Source: Allopusillimonas sp008369125 | Lineage (GTDB): Bacteria > Pseudomonadota > Gammaproteobacteria > Burkholderiales > Burkholderiaceae_B | NCBI RefSeq assembly: GCF_008369125.1 | Contig: NZ_VOAY01000006.1 | Span: forward strand, 62,001-126,000 | Direction of reading: 5' to 3' | Length of the DNA stretch: 64,000 nucleotides | Shown: in pieces, positions 1 to 8,463 of the stretch | Layout of the letters: every line of letters starts with the position of its first letter | How positions within the stretch are numbered: the first letter of the stretch is position 1 | Position numbers and translations under genes: made by a program | Notes under the pieces: model-generated | The model's input: only the letters and a program-made list of their open reading frames with translations | Databases searched by the model: none | What the model was told of the DNA's origin: nothing

Positions 1-1
1 G

Positions 2-1225
2 GCTCTCGACGGTCTCATCCAGGGCGTTACCGATCTTGACAATGGTGTAAACCTTGACGCCATCGGCAACCCCGAAGCTCTGGGCAACCTGCGACTCCAA
101 ACTAAGGCACTGCATTCCAAACTGCCTATCGAACTGCCCATGGGCAAGGCCGACAACGGCATTCTGATGGTGGTCCATGCCCTGAAAGACCTGTATCCGC
201 GTCGCAAGGTTGTGCTGGTATCCAAAGATATCAACATGCGCCTTAAGGCCAGGTCACTGGGGCTGCTGGCTGAAGACTACCTTAACGATCATGTTCTTGA
301 CGACTCCGATCTTTTGTATGACGGCGTCATGCCTTTGCCTGACAACTTCTGGTCACGTCATGGAAAAGACGTAGAGTCATGGCAGCAGGGAGGCACAACG
401 TATTATCGGGTCAAAGGGCCGCTGTGCTCTGAATTCATCGTCAATGAGTTCGTGTACTTCGAGGGCGAAATGTCCATGCAGGCCCAGGTTAAAGAGGTTA
501 CCGGAAAAAGCGCCGTACTCGCCACCCTGCGCGATTACAGTCACGGCAAGAACAACGTGTGGGGCATTACTGCACGCAACCGTGAGCAAAACTTTGCCCT
601 GAACCTGCTCATGAACCCTGACTGCGATTTCGTGTCGCTGCTGGGCCAGGCAGGCACAGGTAAAACCTTGCTGGCACTGGCGGCTGGCCTGACGCAAACC
701 CTTGAAACCAAACGCTACAACGAAATTATCATCACTCGCGCAACCGTACCGGTAGGCGATGACATTGGTTTCCTGCCCGGCACTGAAGAAGAAAAAATGC
801 TGCCCTGGATGGGTGCACTCGAAGACAACCTCGAGGTACTGCACTTAGGCTCGGGCCCAAGTTCGGGTGACAACCCCGGCGACTTATCCAAGAACTCGAC
901 CATGGAGGTAATACGCTCCCGCATCAAGGTAAAGTCTCTTAACTTTATGCGTGGCCGTACTTTTCTCAACAAGTTTCTCATCATCGATGAGGCGCAGAAC
1001 CTTACGCCAAAACAAATGAAAACCCTGGTCACCCGCGCTGGCCCAGGCACAAAAATCGTCTGTCTGGGCAATATTGCCCAGATCGATACCCCCTATCTCA
1101 CCGAGGGCAGCTCAGGGCTTACTTACGTGGTCGACCGATTCAAGGGTTGGCCGCATTCAGGGCACATCACCTTGCAGCGCGGCGAAAGATCTCGACTGGC
1201 CGACTACGCCAGCGAGGCGCTATAG
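2..1225 (+). CDS. PhoH-family ATPase with PIN domain (YlaK-like), 3' part only
   Basis: The reading frame is open from the left edge, so the gene starts outside the window. The visible part holds the end of a PIN-like nuclease domain followed by a PhoH ATPase domain. The Walker A motif is GQAGTGKT near base 645. The Walker B stretch is IIDEAQNLTPKQMKT near base 980. The C-terminal 'GNIAQIDTPYL' and 'ERSRLADYASE' blocks are typical of PIN-PhoH fusions. Family knowledge: these are RNA-associated ATPases, likely RNases/helicases, related to mycobacterial PhoH2 and Bacillus YlaK. The cellular role here is unknown. The gene ends just ahead of the pdxA-like gene and could be co-transcribed with it. 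The family call is sure; the function is not. Confidence 0.9.
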   Translation, partial: ALDGLIQGVTDLDNGVNLDAIGNPEALGNLRLQTKALHSKLPIELPMGKADNGILMVVHALKDLYPRRKVVLVSKDINMRLKARSLGLLAEDYLNDHVLDDSDLLYDGVMPLPDNFWSRHGKDVESWQQGGTTYYRVKGPLCSEFIVNEFVYFEGEMSMQAQVKEVTGKSAVLATLRDYSHGKNNVWGITARNREQNFALNLLMNPDCDFVSLLGQAGTGKTLLALAAGLTQTLETKRYNEIIITRATVPVGDDIGFLPGTEEEKMLPWMGALEDNLEVLHLGSGPSSGDNPGDLSKNSTMEVIRSRIKVKSLNFMRGRTFLNKFLIIDEAQNLTPKQMKTLVTRAGPGTKIVCLGNIAQIDTPYLTEGSSGLTYVVDRFKGWPHSGHITLQRGERSRLADYASEAL

Positions 1226-1241
1226 CTGCTCGGGCAAATCC

Positions 1242-2243
1242 ATGCACGACAACAACTCGCCTCTTCCTGTAGGCTTTACCATGGGCGATGCGGCTGGCAT
1301 CGGCCCTGAAATCATTGTCAAGCTTTTTTCGGCCGGCCTGCCTAAACCAGCGCTGGTGTATGGCGATGCCGGTGTGCTCGCCGCCACTATTGAGCAACTG
1401 GGCCTGGCGGCGGCGTTACACGTAGAAATCGTTAATGAGCCCTGCATGGCCAGCCAGCGTTCAGGCGTAATCCACGTATTAAATCGCTGGCAGGCCTTGC
1501 CAGAGGGAGTCACGCCCGGCCAACCTAACCCGCTTGCCGGACGAGGTGCCTATGAATATCTTTGCCATGCCATTGACGATGCCATGGCGGGTAAGCTGCG
1601 AGCCATCGTCACCGCGCCATTGAACAAGAAGACCATGCAGGCAGGCGGCGCCGATTACCCCGGTCATACAGAAATACTGGCCGAACGCACCCATACCAAG
1701 CATTACGCCATGATGCTCGCCAACCTTGAGTTGCGCGTTATTCTGGTCACCATACATGTACCACTCAGCGAGGTCAGCCGGTTGATTACCCCTGAAGCCG
1801 AACTGAACACCATCCGCCTGGCCTGGCAGGCCTGTCGTCAGGCCGGCATAAACAAACCTCGTGTCGCTGTCGCGGGCTTGAACCCGCATGCTGGCGAAGA
1901 GGGGCGTTTCGGCCGCGAAGACCTCGATATCATCGCACCGGCCATTGAAAAAGCCCGCACAGAGGGTATAGATGCCAGCGGCCCCTGGCCCGGTGATACC
2001 GTTTTCATGCGTGCCCGGCAAGGCGAGTTTGACATCGTCGTAGCGCAATACCACGACCAGGGCCTTATCCCCGTTAAGTATATGGGGCTGGATCAGGGCG
2101 TTAATGTAACGGTAGGCCTGCCGTTTGTACGCACCAGCGTTGACCATGGCACGGCCTTTGACATCGCCGGACGCGGCATTGCCGACCCGGCCTCATTGCG
2201 GGCGGCGTATGACCTTGCCTTGGCGATGGCACGCCCCACGTAG
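1242..2243 (+). CDS. pdxA: 4-hydroxythreonine-4-phosphate dehydrogenase family (PdxA or PdxA2)
   Basis: A 333-residue protein of the PdxA fold (NAD-dependent, metal-dependent oxidative decarboxylation of 4-phosphohydroxy-L-threonine in DXP-dependent pyridoxal phosphate synthesis). Seen: the N-terminal MGDAAGIGPEI signature, metal-ligand histidines in YPGHTEIL and QYHDQGLIPVK, and the substrate loop VGLPFVRTSVDHGTAFDIAG. The ATG at 1242 gives normal family length and follows the PhoH stop by 16 bp; a longer frame from 1074 would overlap PhoH. Context caution: true pdxA of related bacteria usually lies with surA and rsmA, which are absent. The 'GDxAGIGPEI' opening also occurs in PdxA2 paralogues that act on other phosphorylated sugar acids, so the exact substrate is uncertain. 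Confidence 0.85.
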   Translation: MHDNNSPLPVGFTMGDAAGIGPEIIVKLFSAGLPKPALVYGDAGVLAATIEQLGLAAALHVEIVNEPCMASQRSGVIHVLNRWQALPEGVTPGQPNPLAGRGAYEYLCHAIDDAMAGKLRAIVTAPLNKKTMQAGGADYPGHTEILAERTHTKHYAMMLANLELRVILVTIHVPLSEVSRLITPEAELNTIRLAWQACRQAGINKPRVAVAGLNPHAGEEGRFGREDLDIIAPAIEKARTEGIDASGPWPGDTVFMRARQGEFDIVVAQYHDQGLIPVKYMGLDQGVNVTVGLPFVRTSVDHGTAFDIAGRGIADPASLRAAYDLALAMARPT

Positions 2244-2265
2244 GGGCATTAAGCCCAACCCTGTG

Positions 2266-3639
2266 CTAGCGCATACCGCCCTGAGTATAGTTCAGGAAGC
2301 GGGTGCTGGCACCCTGGAAGGTAAGTCGCACGCTGCCGATAGGGCCGTTACGCTGCTTGCCGATAATAATCTCGGCCGTACCTTTATCGGGAGAATCGGG
2401 GTTGTACACCTCGTCGCGATAGATAAACAGAATCAGGTCGGCGTCCTGTTCGATAGCGCCTGATTCACGCAAGTCACTCATGACGGGGCGCTTGTTGGGT
2501 CGTTGCTCCAGGCTGCGATTAAGCTGCGATAGCGCGATGAGCGGGCAGTTAAGTTCTTTGGCCAGGCTTTTGAGCGACCGACTGATCTCTGATATTTCGG
2601 TAGCCCGGTTTTCACCTCCCGAATTGCCCGACATCAGCTGCATATAGTCAATAATAATGAGGCCCAGCTGGCCACACTGGCGCGCCAACCTACGGGACCT
2701 GGCCCGCACTTCCATAGACGTAAGTGCGGGTGTTTCATCGATGTATATTTGTGCCTCTTGCACCTGCTGTACGGCATGGGTAAGGCGTGGCCAGTCATCA
2801 GCCGTAAGCTTGCCGGTACGCATGCGATGCTGATCCAGCATGCCTACAGAACCCACCATACGCATGGCCAGTTGCACTGCCCCCATTTCCATGGAAAACA
2901 CCGCCACGGGCAGCCCTTGCTCAATAGCAACGTGCTCGCCGATATTCATTGAAAATGACGTTTTCCCCATGGAAGGCCGGCCAGCCACGATGACGAGGTC
3001 GCCGGGCTGCAACCCGGAGGTCATTCGGTCAAGGTCGTTGAAACCCGTCGGCACACCCGTGATATCAGAGTCGCCTTCACGATGGTAAAGCTCGTCAATA
3101 CGCTCCACCACCTGACTGAGCAGCGGCTGAATATCCTGAAAACCTGTGGTGCCTCTGGCGCCCTCTTGGGAAATTTGAAACACACGAGACTCGGCTTCAT
3201 CGAGCAGTTGCCTGGCTTCTTTACCTTGCGGGTTGAAGGCTGCTGCCGAGATCTCGTCGGCCACGCTGACCAGCTTGCGCAGCATGGAGCGTTCACGCAC
3301 AATTTCGGCGTAGCGCCGGATGTTTGCCGCTGACGGTGTGTTGTGGGCCAATGCATTAAGATAAGCCAGCCCGCCCACCTCTTCAGACTTGCCGGCGCTG
3401 GCAAGTGACTCGTTCACGGTTACCACATCGGCCGGCCGCGCCAGGCTGATAAGGCGCGCAATATGCTGCCAGATTATCTTGTGGTCAAATCGGTAAAAGT
3501 CGTCATCGCCAAGTACGTCGGTAATGCGATCAAAGGCGGCGTTATCCAGCAGCAGCCCGCCCAGCACTGACTGTTCTGCCTCAACCGAGTGGGGAGGCAC
3601 ACGCAGATAATCAAGCTGCGGATCGATAGTTTTTTGCAT
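2266..3639 (-). CDS. dnaB: Replicative DNA helicase DnaB
   Basis: A 457-residue RecA-fold hexameric helicase that unwinds DNA at the replication fork. Seen: the N-terminal DnaB domain beginning VPPHSVEAEQSVLGGLLLD, Walker A GRPSMGKT, and the C-terminal block RESGAIEQDADLILFIYRDE, all canonical. The start was set at the ATG at 3637-3639 (MQKTIDPQ), because an upstream extension in frame would run through the terminator-like hairpin at 3671-3704. The gene follows rplI on the same strand, the usual order in betaproteobacteria, but a hairpin with a T-tract lies between them. dnaB may therefore depend on read-through or its own promoter. No intein is present. It converges on pdxA with a 22 bp gap. 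Confidence 0.97.
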   Translation of the reverse strand: MQKTIDPQLDYLRVPPHSVEAEQSVLGGLLLDNAAFDRITDVLGDDDFYRFDHKIIWQHIARLISLARPADVVTVNESLASAGKSEEVGGLAYLNALAHNTPSAANIRRYAEIVRERSMLRKLVSVADEISAAAFNPQGKEARQLLDEAESRVFQISQEGARGTTGFQDIQPLLSQVVERIDELYHREGDSDITGVPTGFNDLDRMTSGLQPGDLVIVAGRPSMGKTSFSMNIGEHVAIEQGLPVAVFSMEMGAVQLAMRMVGSVGMLDQHRMRTGKLTADDWPRLTHAVQQVQEAQIYIDETPALTSMEVRARSRRLARQCGQLGLIIIDYMQLMSGNSGGENRATEISEISRSLKSLAKELNCPLIALSQLNRSLEQRPNKRPVMSDLRESGAIEQDADLILFIYRDEVYNPDSPDKGTAEIIIGKQRNGPIGSVRLTFQGASTRFLNYTQGGMR

Positions 3640-3670
3640 GGTGTCCAAGTGAAGACTCCGGTACTGCCTG

Positions 3671-3704
3671 GATAAAAATAAAAAAGCCGGCTTGCGCCGG
3701 CTTT
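3671..3704 (-). terminator. Rho-independent terminator after rplI
   Basis: A perfect 9-bp stem (AAAGCCGGC with GCCGGCTTT, loop of four bases) lies at 3683-3704. In the minus-strand sense it is followed by a T-rich tract over 3682-3673. It sits between rplI and dnaB and should end or attenuate the rpsF-priB-rpsR-rplI transcript. Confidence 0.8.
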
Positions 3705-3764
3705 CAGAGCCACTGGGCGCGAAATACATCCATTGAAGAATGTACCACGCGAGGCAGTCGGCTT

Positions 3765-4220
3765 TTAGACCATTTCGCCCTGTACAACCACACTGATATC
3801 GCTGTTTACGTCAGCGTGCAGCACAAGATGTACAGTGTATTCGCCAACAGCTTTCAAAGGGCCGTCAGGCAGGCGGACCTGTGATTTTTCGACAGTATCA
3901 AAGCCTTCTTTACGCAGCGCTTCGACGATGTCCATGCTGGTAACCGAACCAAACAGACGACCATCAACACCCGCTTTTTGCGCAACGGTGAAGGTTTTGC
4001 CTTCAAGGCGGCCAGCGACTGCCTGAGCAGCAGCCAGTTTTTCAGCCTGAAGCTTTTCAAGTTCGGCACGACGGGCCTCGAACTCTTTCAGGGCCACGTC
4101 GGTAGCACGACGGGCGATTTTCTTGGGGATCAGGTAGTTACGAGCATAACCATTGCGAACACGCACGACCTCACCGAGATCACCCAGATTTGTGACTTTT
4201 TCGAGCAGAATAATTTGCAT
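3765..4220 (-). CDS. rplI: 50S ribosomal protein L9
   Basis: The 151-residue length and the N-terminus MQIILLEKVTNLGDLGEVV identify L9. This is the two-domain protein of the large subunit that binds 23S rRNA near the base of the L1 stalk. The N-terminal rRNA-binding domain has the VRNGYARNYLIPK block. A long connecting helix (about residues 45-75) and a C-terminal domain ending near VVQGEMV follow. It lies 16 bp downstream of rpsR in the S6-PriB-S18-L9 operon. Nothing unusual. Confidence 0.98.
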   Translation of the reverse strand: MQIILLEKVTNLGDLGEVVRVRNGYARNYLIPKKIARRATDVALKEFEARRAELEKLQAEKLAAAQAVAGRLEGKTFTVAQKAGVDGRLFGSVTSMDIVEALRKEGFDTVEKSQVRLPDGPLKAVGEYTVHLVLHADVNSDISVVVQGEMV

Positions 4221-4236
4221 GACGATAGGCCCCGGA

Positions 4237-4509
4237 TTATTTGTGGTTATCGGTGTAAGGCAACAAAGCCAGGAAGCGCGAACGCTTGATGGCAGTGTCG
4301 AGCTGACGCTGGTAATGCGCCTTGGTACCAGTTAGGCGGGCAGGAATGATCTTGCCGTTTTCCTGGATGAAATCGCGCAGTGTGTCGAGATCTTTGTAAT
4401 CGATTTCGCCAACATTGGCCGCGGTGAAGCGGCAGAATTTACGGCGCTTGAACAGAGGGTTCTGTTGCCCGAACTTGCGTTTCTCTTTGGTTTTTTTGAA
4501 GAAAGCCAT
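4237..4509 (-). CDS. rpsR: 30S ribosomal protein S18
   Basis: A 90-residue S18 with the conserved core CRFTAANVGEIDYKDLDTL and the TGTKAHYQRQLDTAIKRSRFLAL tail region that packs with S6 on the 30S platform. The lysine-rich N-terminus is slightly extended over the E. coli form, as is common in betaproteobacteria. It is the third gene of the rpsF-priB-rpsR-rplI group, with 92 bp separating it from priB. Confidence 0.98.
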   Translation of the reverse strand: MAFFKKTKEKRKFGQQNPLFKRRKFCRFTAANVGEIDYKDLDTLRDFIQENGKIIPARLTGTKAHYQRQLDTAIKRSRFLALLPYTDNHK

Positions 4510-4601
4510 AATGTGCCTCTTTAACGCCCAGGCCTTGCCTGAGCCAAATTTTTAATGCGCTGACTGATGAAGCCTGCGCCCTGGTATGTCATGAATCTTT
4601 A

Positions 4602-4919
4602 CTAAACAACAGCGCTTGCGCCGCCGGCAAAAACCCTGTCTGCCTGCTGTATATGCAACACCACTTTGTTGGAGCCTTTGCGCGCCGGGGCTAAAAAGCC
4701 CTCAATGCTCAAAGATGCCCCCAAGGGCGTGTCAGACAGCAGTAATGCGATGTCTCCGAGTGCCACAGCCGAAAGTACCAATTCGATCCGGCGAGTATGG
4801 CCGGCCTCAAGAACTTCTGACTCGTGCTCTAGCAGCATTTCAACTGCCGGCAGGCCCGCCGGTGTATACCGAAGCGGCCTGACCTCAAGCGCCGTAGCAG
4901 TTATTTGCAGCTGGTTCAC
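4602..4919 (-). CDS. priB: Primosomal replication protein N (PriB)
   Basis: A 105-residue single-stranded DNA-binding OB-fold protein that bridges PriA and DnaT during replication restart. Seen: VNQLQITATALEVRPLRYTP at the N-terminus and an OB-like strand pattern through LSIEGFLAPARKGSNKVVLHI. A GTG start at 4917-4919 is chosen. It lies 22 bp after the rpsF stop and matches family length. The only upstream in-frame ATG, at 4991, would overlap rpsF by 50 bp and add a Gln-rich stretch not seen in the family. Its position between rpsF and rpsR is the classic location. Confidence 0.9.
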   Translation of the reverse strand: MNQLQITATALEVRPLRYTPAGLPAVEMLLEHESEVLEAGHTRRIELVLSAVALGDIALLLSDTPLGASLSIEGFLAPARKGSNKVVLHIQQADRVFAGGASAVV

Positions 4920-4941
4920 AGTTGGCCCGGAGCCTTGCGCA

Positions 4942-5334
4942 TTATGACTCGCTGGTTGTTGCTGCTGCAGGTGTTGTTGTCGTTTCGGCACTTGCCTTGC
5001 GGGCTTCTTCGCGCTCTACCGACTTCATCATGATCGAAGGCTCAACGTGGGCCTTTGATGTTTTGCTGATGAGGTGACGCAAAATTGCATCGTTGTAACG
5101 GAAAGAATGCTCGAGCTCATCAAGTACGGGCTGGCCGCATTCGATGTTCATGCATACATAGTGGGCTTTGACCAGCTTTTGAATGGGGTAAGCCAGTTGA
5201 CGACGGCCCCAGTCTTCGAGGCGATGGATCTGGCCACCATTGCTGGTGACGGCGGCTTGATAGCGCTCGATCATGGCGGGCACTTGCTCGCTTTGATCGG
5301 GATGCACAATAAACACTACTTCGTAGTGGCGCAT
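4942..5334 (-). CDS. rpsF: 30S ribosomal protein S6
   Basis: A 130-residue S6 starting MRHYEVVFIVHPDQSEQVPAMIERY, with the LEDWGRRQLAYPIQKL and YVCMNIE blocks that form the S18-binding sheet. The C-terminus has a Thr/Ala/Ser-rich tail after RKASAE, typical of disordered S6 tails. It is the first gene of the operon. A strong Shine-Dalgarno (AAGGAG, bases 5343-5348 on the complement) lies 8 bases ahead of the ATG. Confidence 0.98.
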   Translation of the reverse strand: MRHYEVVFIVHPDQSEQVPAMIERYQAAVTSNGGQIHRLEDWGRRQLAYPIQKLVKAHYVCMNIECGQPVLDELEHSFRYNDAILRHLISKTSKAHVEPSIMMKSVEREEARKASAETTTTPAAATTSES

Positions 5335-5436
5335 AAACTACACTCCTTGTGGATATCTTGCGACACGGTTGTGCTGCAAGGGGCAGCCCGCCCACACTTG
5401 GCAAAACGCCAGGCGCAAGTCGAGCAGGAAACCATT

Positions 5437-5470
5437 GATATTAGCATTTTTACGGTGCTACCCGCAAGCA
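5437..5470 (-). promoter_or_regulatory. Possible promoter of the rpsF operon
   Basis: On the minus strand a TTGCGG element and a TAATAT element are separated by 18 bases within the gap upstream of rpsF. Both hexamers are only partial matches to sigma-70 consensus. The rest of the 5335-5561 gap shows nothing else I can name. Confidence 0.3.
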
Positions 5471-5561
5471 GGCCGTGACATGCCTGTGTATCGGCTGCTA
5501 CCCGATATGCCCGCGCCACAGCCCACTTAGGGTGGCCTGCGGCATCAGACTTGATCGTCGA

Positions 5562-6389
5562 CTAACCTTCTACCACCGCATAGGCAGAGTGGTTATGAAT
5601 GGATTCGAAATTTTCGGCAACCACACGAAAACGTTGCACCCCCGCCATTTGTTTGAGCTGACCGGCCACATCGCGCACCAAGTCTTCGACAAATTTGGGG
5701 TTTTCGTAGGCACGTTCGGTCACGTATTTTTCGTCGGTGCGCTTGAGCAGGCCCCACAGCTCGCACGATGCCTGCTTTTCGACTGACTTGATAAGCCCGT
5801 CAAGATCAACATGGGCGGGGTCATCAAACATGGCACTGACGGTTACGTGCGAACGCTGATTATGCGCGCCGTAGTCTGAGATGGCCTTGGAGCATGGGCA
5901 CAAACTGGTGACTGGCACCTGCACTGACAGCTCAAATTCTACTGACCCCGGCGCTGCTTGCTCGGCGTCCTGTGCCACTTGAGCCTTGGCCGTCCAGGTC
6001 ACTTCGTAATCCATGAGGCTGGCAACCCCAGACACGGGGGCAATCTTATTGATGAAATACGCGAAGGATGCGGAGATGTCGCCTTTTTCTGCGTTGAGCA
6101 AAGGCAGCATGGCCTGTGCCATATCGCAAAACAAGACCGGCGTCATGGCTTGCCTGCGGTATTGCTCGAGCAGCGCAACAAACCGCGACATGTGCGTGCC
6201 TTTTTCAGAGGCCGGTAATGCGACGGTCATTTCCCAATTTGCAACCGTAGGCTGTGTTTCGCCTGCGGCCGCAATAAGCATGGGATGGCGCACACCACGG
6301 ACCCCCACACGCTCAATCGCAATATGACGCACATCGACACTGCTTTGCACATCGGGCATGGCAACGGCGGAGTCAATCAGAATATTCAT
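5562..6389 (-). CDS. folE2: GTP cyclohydrolase FolE2 (type IB)
   Basis: A 275-residue protein matching the FolE2 (COG1469) family, which converts GTP to 7,8-dihydroneopterin triphosphate, the first step of folate synthesis. It is the metal-flexible alternative to zinc-dependent FolE. Seen: the N-terminus MPDVQSSVDVRHIAIERVGV, the cysteine block VTSLCPCSKAISDYGAHNQR with the metal-binding Cys, and VERAYENPKFVEDLVRDVA. It follows dxs on the same strand, an arrangement common in Bordetella relatives. In other bacteria FolE2 is often induced under zinc limitation; no recognisable Zur box is visible here. Confidence 0.95.
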   Translation of the reverse strand: MNILIDSAVAMPDVQSSVDVRHIAIERVGVRGVRHPMLIAAAGETQPTVANWEMTVALPASEKGTHMSRFVALLEQYRRQAMTPVLFCDMAQAMLPLLNAEKGDISASFAYFINKIAPVSGVASLMDYEVTWTAKAQVAQDAEQAAPGSVEFELSVQVPVTSLCPCSKAISDYGAHNQRSHVTVSAMFDDPAHVDLDGLIKSVEKQASCELWGLLKRTDEKYVTERAYENPKFVEDLVRDVAGQLKQMAGVQRFRVVAENFESIHNHSAYAVVEG

Positions 6390-6451
6390 AACAACAACCT
6401 ATATGGCGCGCTGGCAAAACTGCTCGCCGCTTTAAATTTGAAAACAGTAAA

Positions 6452-6477
6452 TTATGCGGTACTACTGCACCGCATAA
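6452..6477. repeat. Inverted repeat between dxs and folE2
   Basis: A perfect 9-bp dyad, TTATGCGGT and ACCGCATAA, spaced by 8 bases. It lies in the 146-bp gap between dxs and folE2 (both minus strand). It has no good T-run on the exit side, so it may be an operator or an RNA hairpin rather than a terminator. Confidence 0.5.
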
Positions 6478-6535
6478 CCCCATACCCCTTGATGGGATCA
6501 TCGCAATAGTTTATCGACTGCAGAAAAAAGAATCA

Positions 6536-8389
6536 TTACGCATGAAACCGCGCGCGAATGGCACGCTCAATGCCATCGGCATCAAGACCGAGCTCTGCCA
6601 GTATGGTTGCCTGGTCGCCATGATCGACAAAAAGGTCTGGCAAGCCCAGCATTAGCACCGGCAGGGCCAGCGCCTGTGCACTGAAGTACTCAAGCACAGC
6701 ACTGCCACCACTACCCATGATGGCAGCCTCTTCGACCGTAACAAACTGCTGGTGTGTCTGGACAAGCTGAGACAGCAGTTGCTCATCAAGCGGCTTGACG
6801 AAACGCATGTCGACCACTGTGGCATCCAGGCGCTCGCCGGCCTCAAGCGCAGGGGCAAGCAAGGTGCCAAATGCCAGAATTGCTATGCCCTTGCCCTCAC
6901 GCCGCAACACGGCTTTACCAACCTCAACACCTTCCAGGCCGGGCTGCACGTCGGCACCAACGCCCGCACCGCGCGGGTACCGTACGGAGGCCGGACCCGC
7001 ATGACGGTAGCACGTACTTAACAATAACCGGGTTTCGTTTTCGTCGGAAGGCGTTGCCACCACCATGTTCGGAATGCAGCGCAGGTAGGCGATGTCATAG
7101 TTGCCGGCATGTGTCGCGCCGTCGGCACCCACAATGCCCGCACGATCGAGCGCGAAGGTGACATCCAGGTTTTGCAGCGCCACATCGTGAATAAGCTGGT
7201 CGTAGCCCCGCTGCAGAAACGTCGAGTAGATGGCCACCACCGGCTTCTGACCCTCACAGGCCAGGCCGGCTGCAAAAGTGACGGCATGCTGCTCGGCGAT
7301 ACCGACATCAAAGTATCGTTTTGGAAACGTCTGTTCAAACTCAACCATGCCGCTACCCTCACGCATGGCGGGCGTAATGCCGACCAGCCGCTCATCGGTG
7401 GCTGCCATGTCGCAAAGCCAGCGCCCAAACACTTGCGTGAACGTGACCCGCACAGGTTTGGTCGACTTCTGAATACCGATACTTGGGTCAAACTTGCCCG
7501 GACCATGGTATAGCACCGGGTCAGCCTCAGCCAGTTTGTAGCCCTGACCTTTGCGGGTTACCACATGCAAAAACTGAAGACCGCCCAGCGCCTTGAGGTT
7601 TTCTAGCGTGGGAACCAAGGCGTCGAGGTCATGACCATCAATAGGCCCGACGTAATTAAAGCCCAGCTCTTCGAAGAGCGTGGCGGGCGACACGAGCCCC
7701 TTGGCATGCCCCTCAAAGCGACGGGCAAGTTCGAGCATAGGCGGCACATGTGACAGAACCGCACGCCCCACATTTTTGGCCTTTGCGTAAAACTGGCCTG
7801 AAAGCAACCTGGCCAGATATCGGTTAAGCGCCCCCACAGGCGGCGAGATCGACATGTCATTGTCATTGAGCACCACCAACATGTTGATGCCCGGCGTGAC
7901 ACCAGCATTGTTGAGTGCTTCGAAGGCCATACCGGCCGTCATGGCTCCATCGCCGATGACAGCTATATGCTGGCGATGTGTGCCGGTATTGCGCGACGCC
8001 ACCGCCATGCCAAGCACGGCGGAGATGGAGGTGGATGAATGCGCGGTGCCAAATGCATCGTACTCAGACTCACAGCGCCGCGGAAAGCCTGAAATACCGT
8101 CTTTCTGGCGTAACGTCGACATGCGTTCACGACGGCCAGTAAGTATTTTGTGAGGATACGACTGATGCCCCACGTCCCATACAATGCGGTCATGCGGCGT
8201 ATCAAACACACTGTGAAGCGCAATAGTGAGCTCCACCGTTCCCAGATTGGACGACAAATGGCCGCCCGTTTTCGAAACCGAATTCAGGACGAACTCACGC
8301 AATTGCACGGCAATTTCTTTGAGCTCGTCACGATCGAGCGTACGCAGATCGGCTGGCGAGTTAATGGTTTCGAGCGAGACGTTAGTCAT
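6536..8389 (-). CDS. dxs: 1-deoxy-D-xylulose-5-phosphate synthase
   Basis: A 617-residue thiamine-diphosphate enzyme that condenses pyruvate and glyceraldehyde 3-phosphate. This is the entry step of the MEP isoprenoid pathway and supplies precursors for thiamine and pyridoxal phosphate. Seen: GGHLSSNLG near the N-terminus, the ThDP motif GDGAMTAGMAFEALNNAG, the transketolase-type central region GITPAMREGSGM, and DVGIAEQHAVTFAAGLA. An ATG at 8387-8389 (MTNVSLETINSP) is used; a TTG five codons upstream is possible. No strong Shine-Dalgarno is seen. It lies downstream of ispA, so precursor synthesis and prenyl chain elongation are probably co-expressed. Confidence 0.97.
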   Translation of the reverse strand: MTNVSLETINSPADLRTLDRDELKEIAVQLREFVLNSVSKTGGHLSSNLGTVELTIALHSVFDTPHDRIVWDVGHQSYPHKILTGRRERMSTLRQKDGISGFPRRCESEYDAFGTAHSSTSISAVLGMAVASRNTGTHRQHIAVIGDGAMTAGMAFEALNNAGVTPGINMLVVLNDNDMSISPPVGALNRYLARLLSGQFYAKAKNVGRAVLSHVPPMLELARRFEGHAKGLVSPATLFEELGFNYVGPIDGHDLDALVPTLENLKALGGLQFLHVVTRKGQGYKLAEADPVLYHGPGKFDPSIGIQKSTKPVRVTFTQVFGRWLCDMAATDERLVGITPAMREGSGMVEFEQTFPKRYFDVGIAEQHAVTFAAGLACEGQKPVVAIYSTFLQRGYDQLIHDVALQNLDVTFALDRAGIVGADGATHAGNYDIAYLRCIPNMVVATPSDENETRLLLSTCYRHAGPASVRYPRGAGVGADVQPGLEGVEVGKAVLRREGKGIAILAFGTLLAPALEAGERLDATVVDMRFVKPLDEQLLSQLVQTHQQFVTVEEAAIMGSGGSAVLEYFSAQALALPVLMLGLPDLFVDHGDQATILAELGLDADGIERAIRARFHA

Positions 8390-8463
8390 ACAGATAGTTG
8401 TCAATGGTCAAGGGCGTCGCGAAGCCTTCACGATAACAGCAAGCGCGGCGCGTTGAAACAGGG

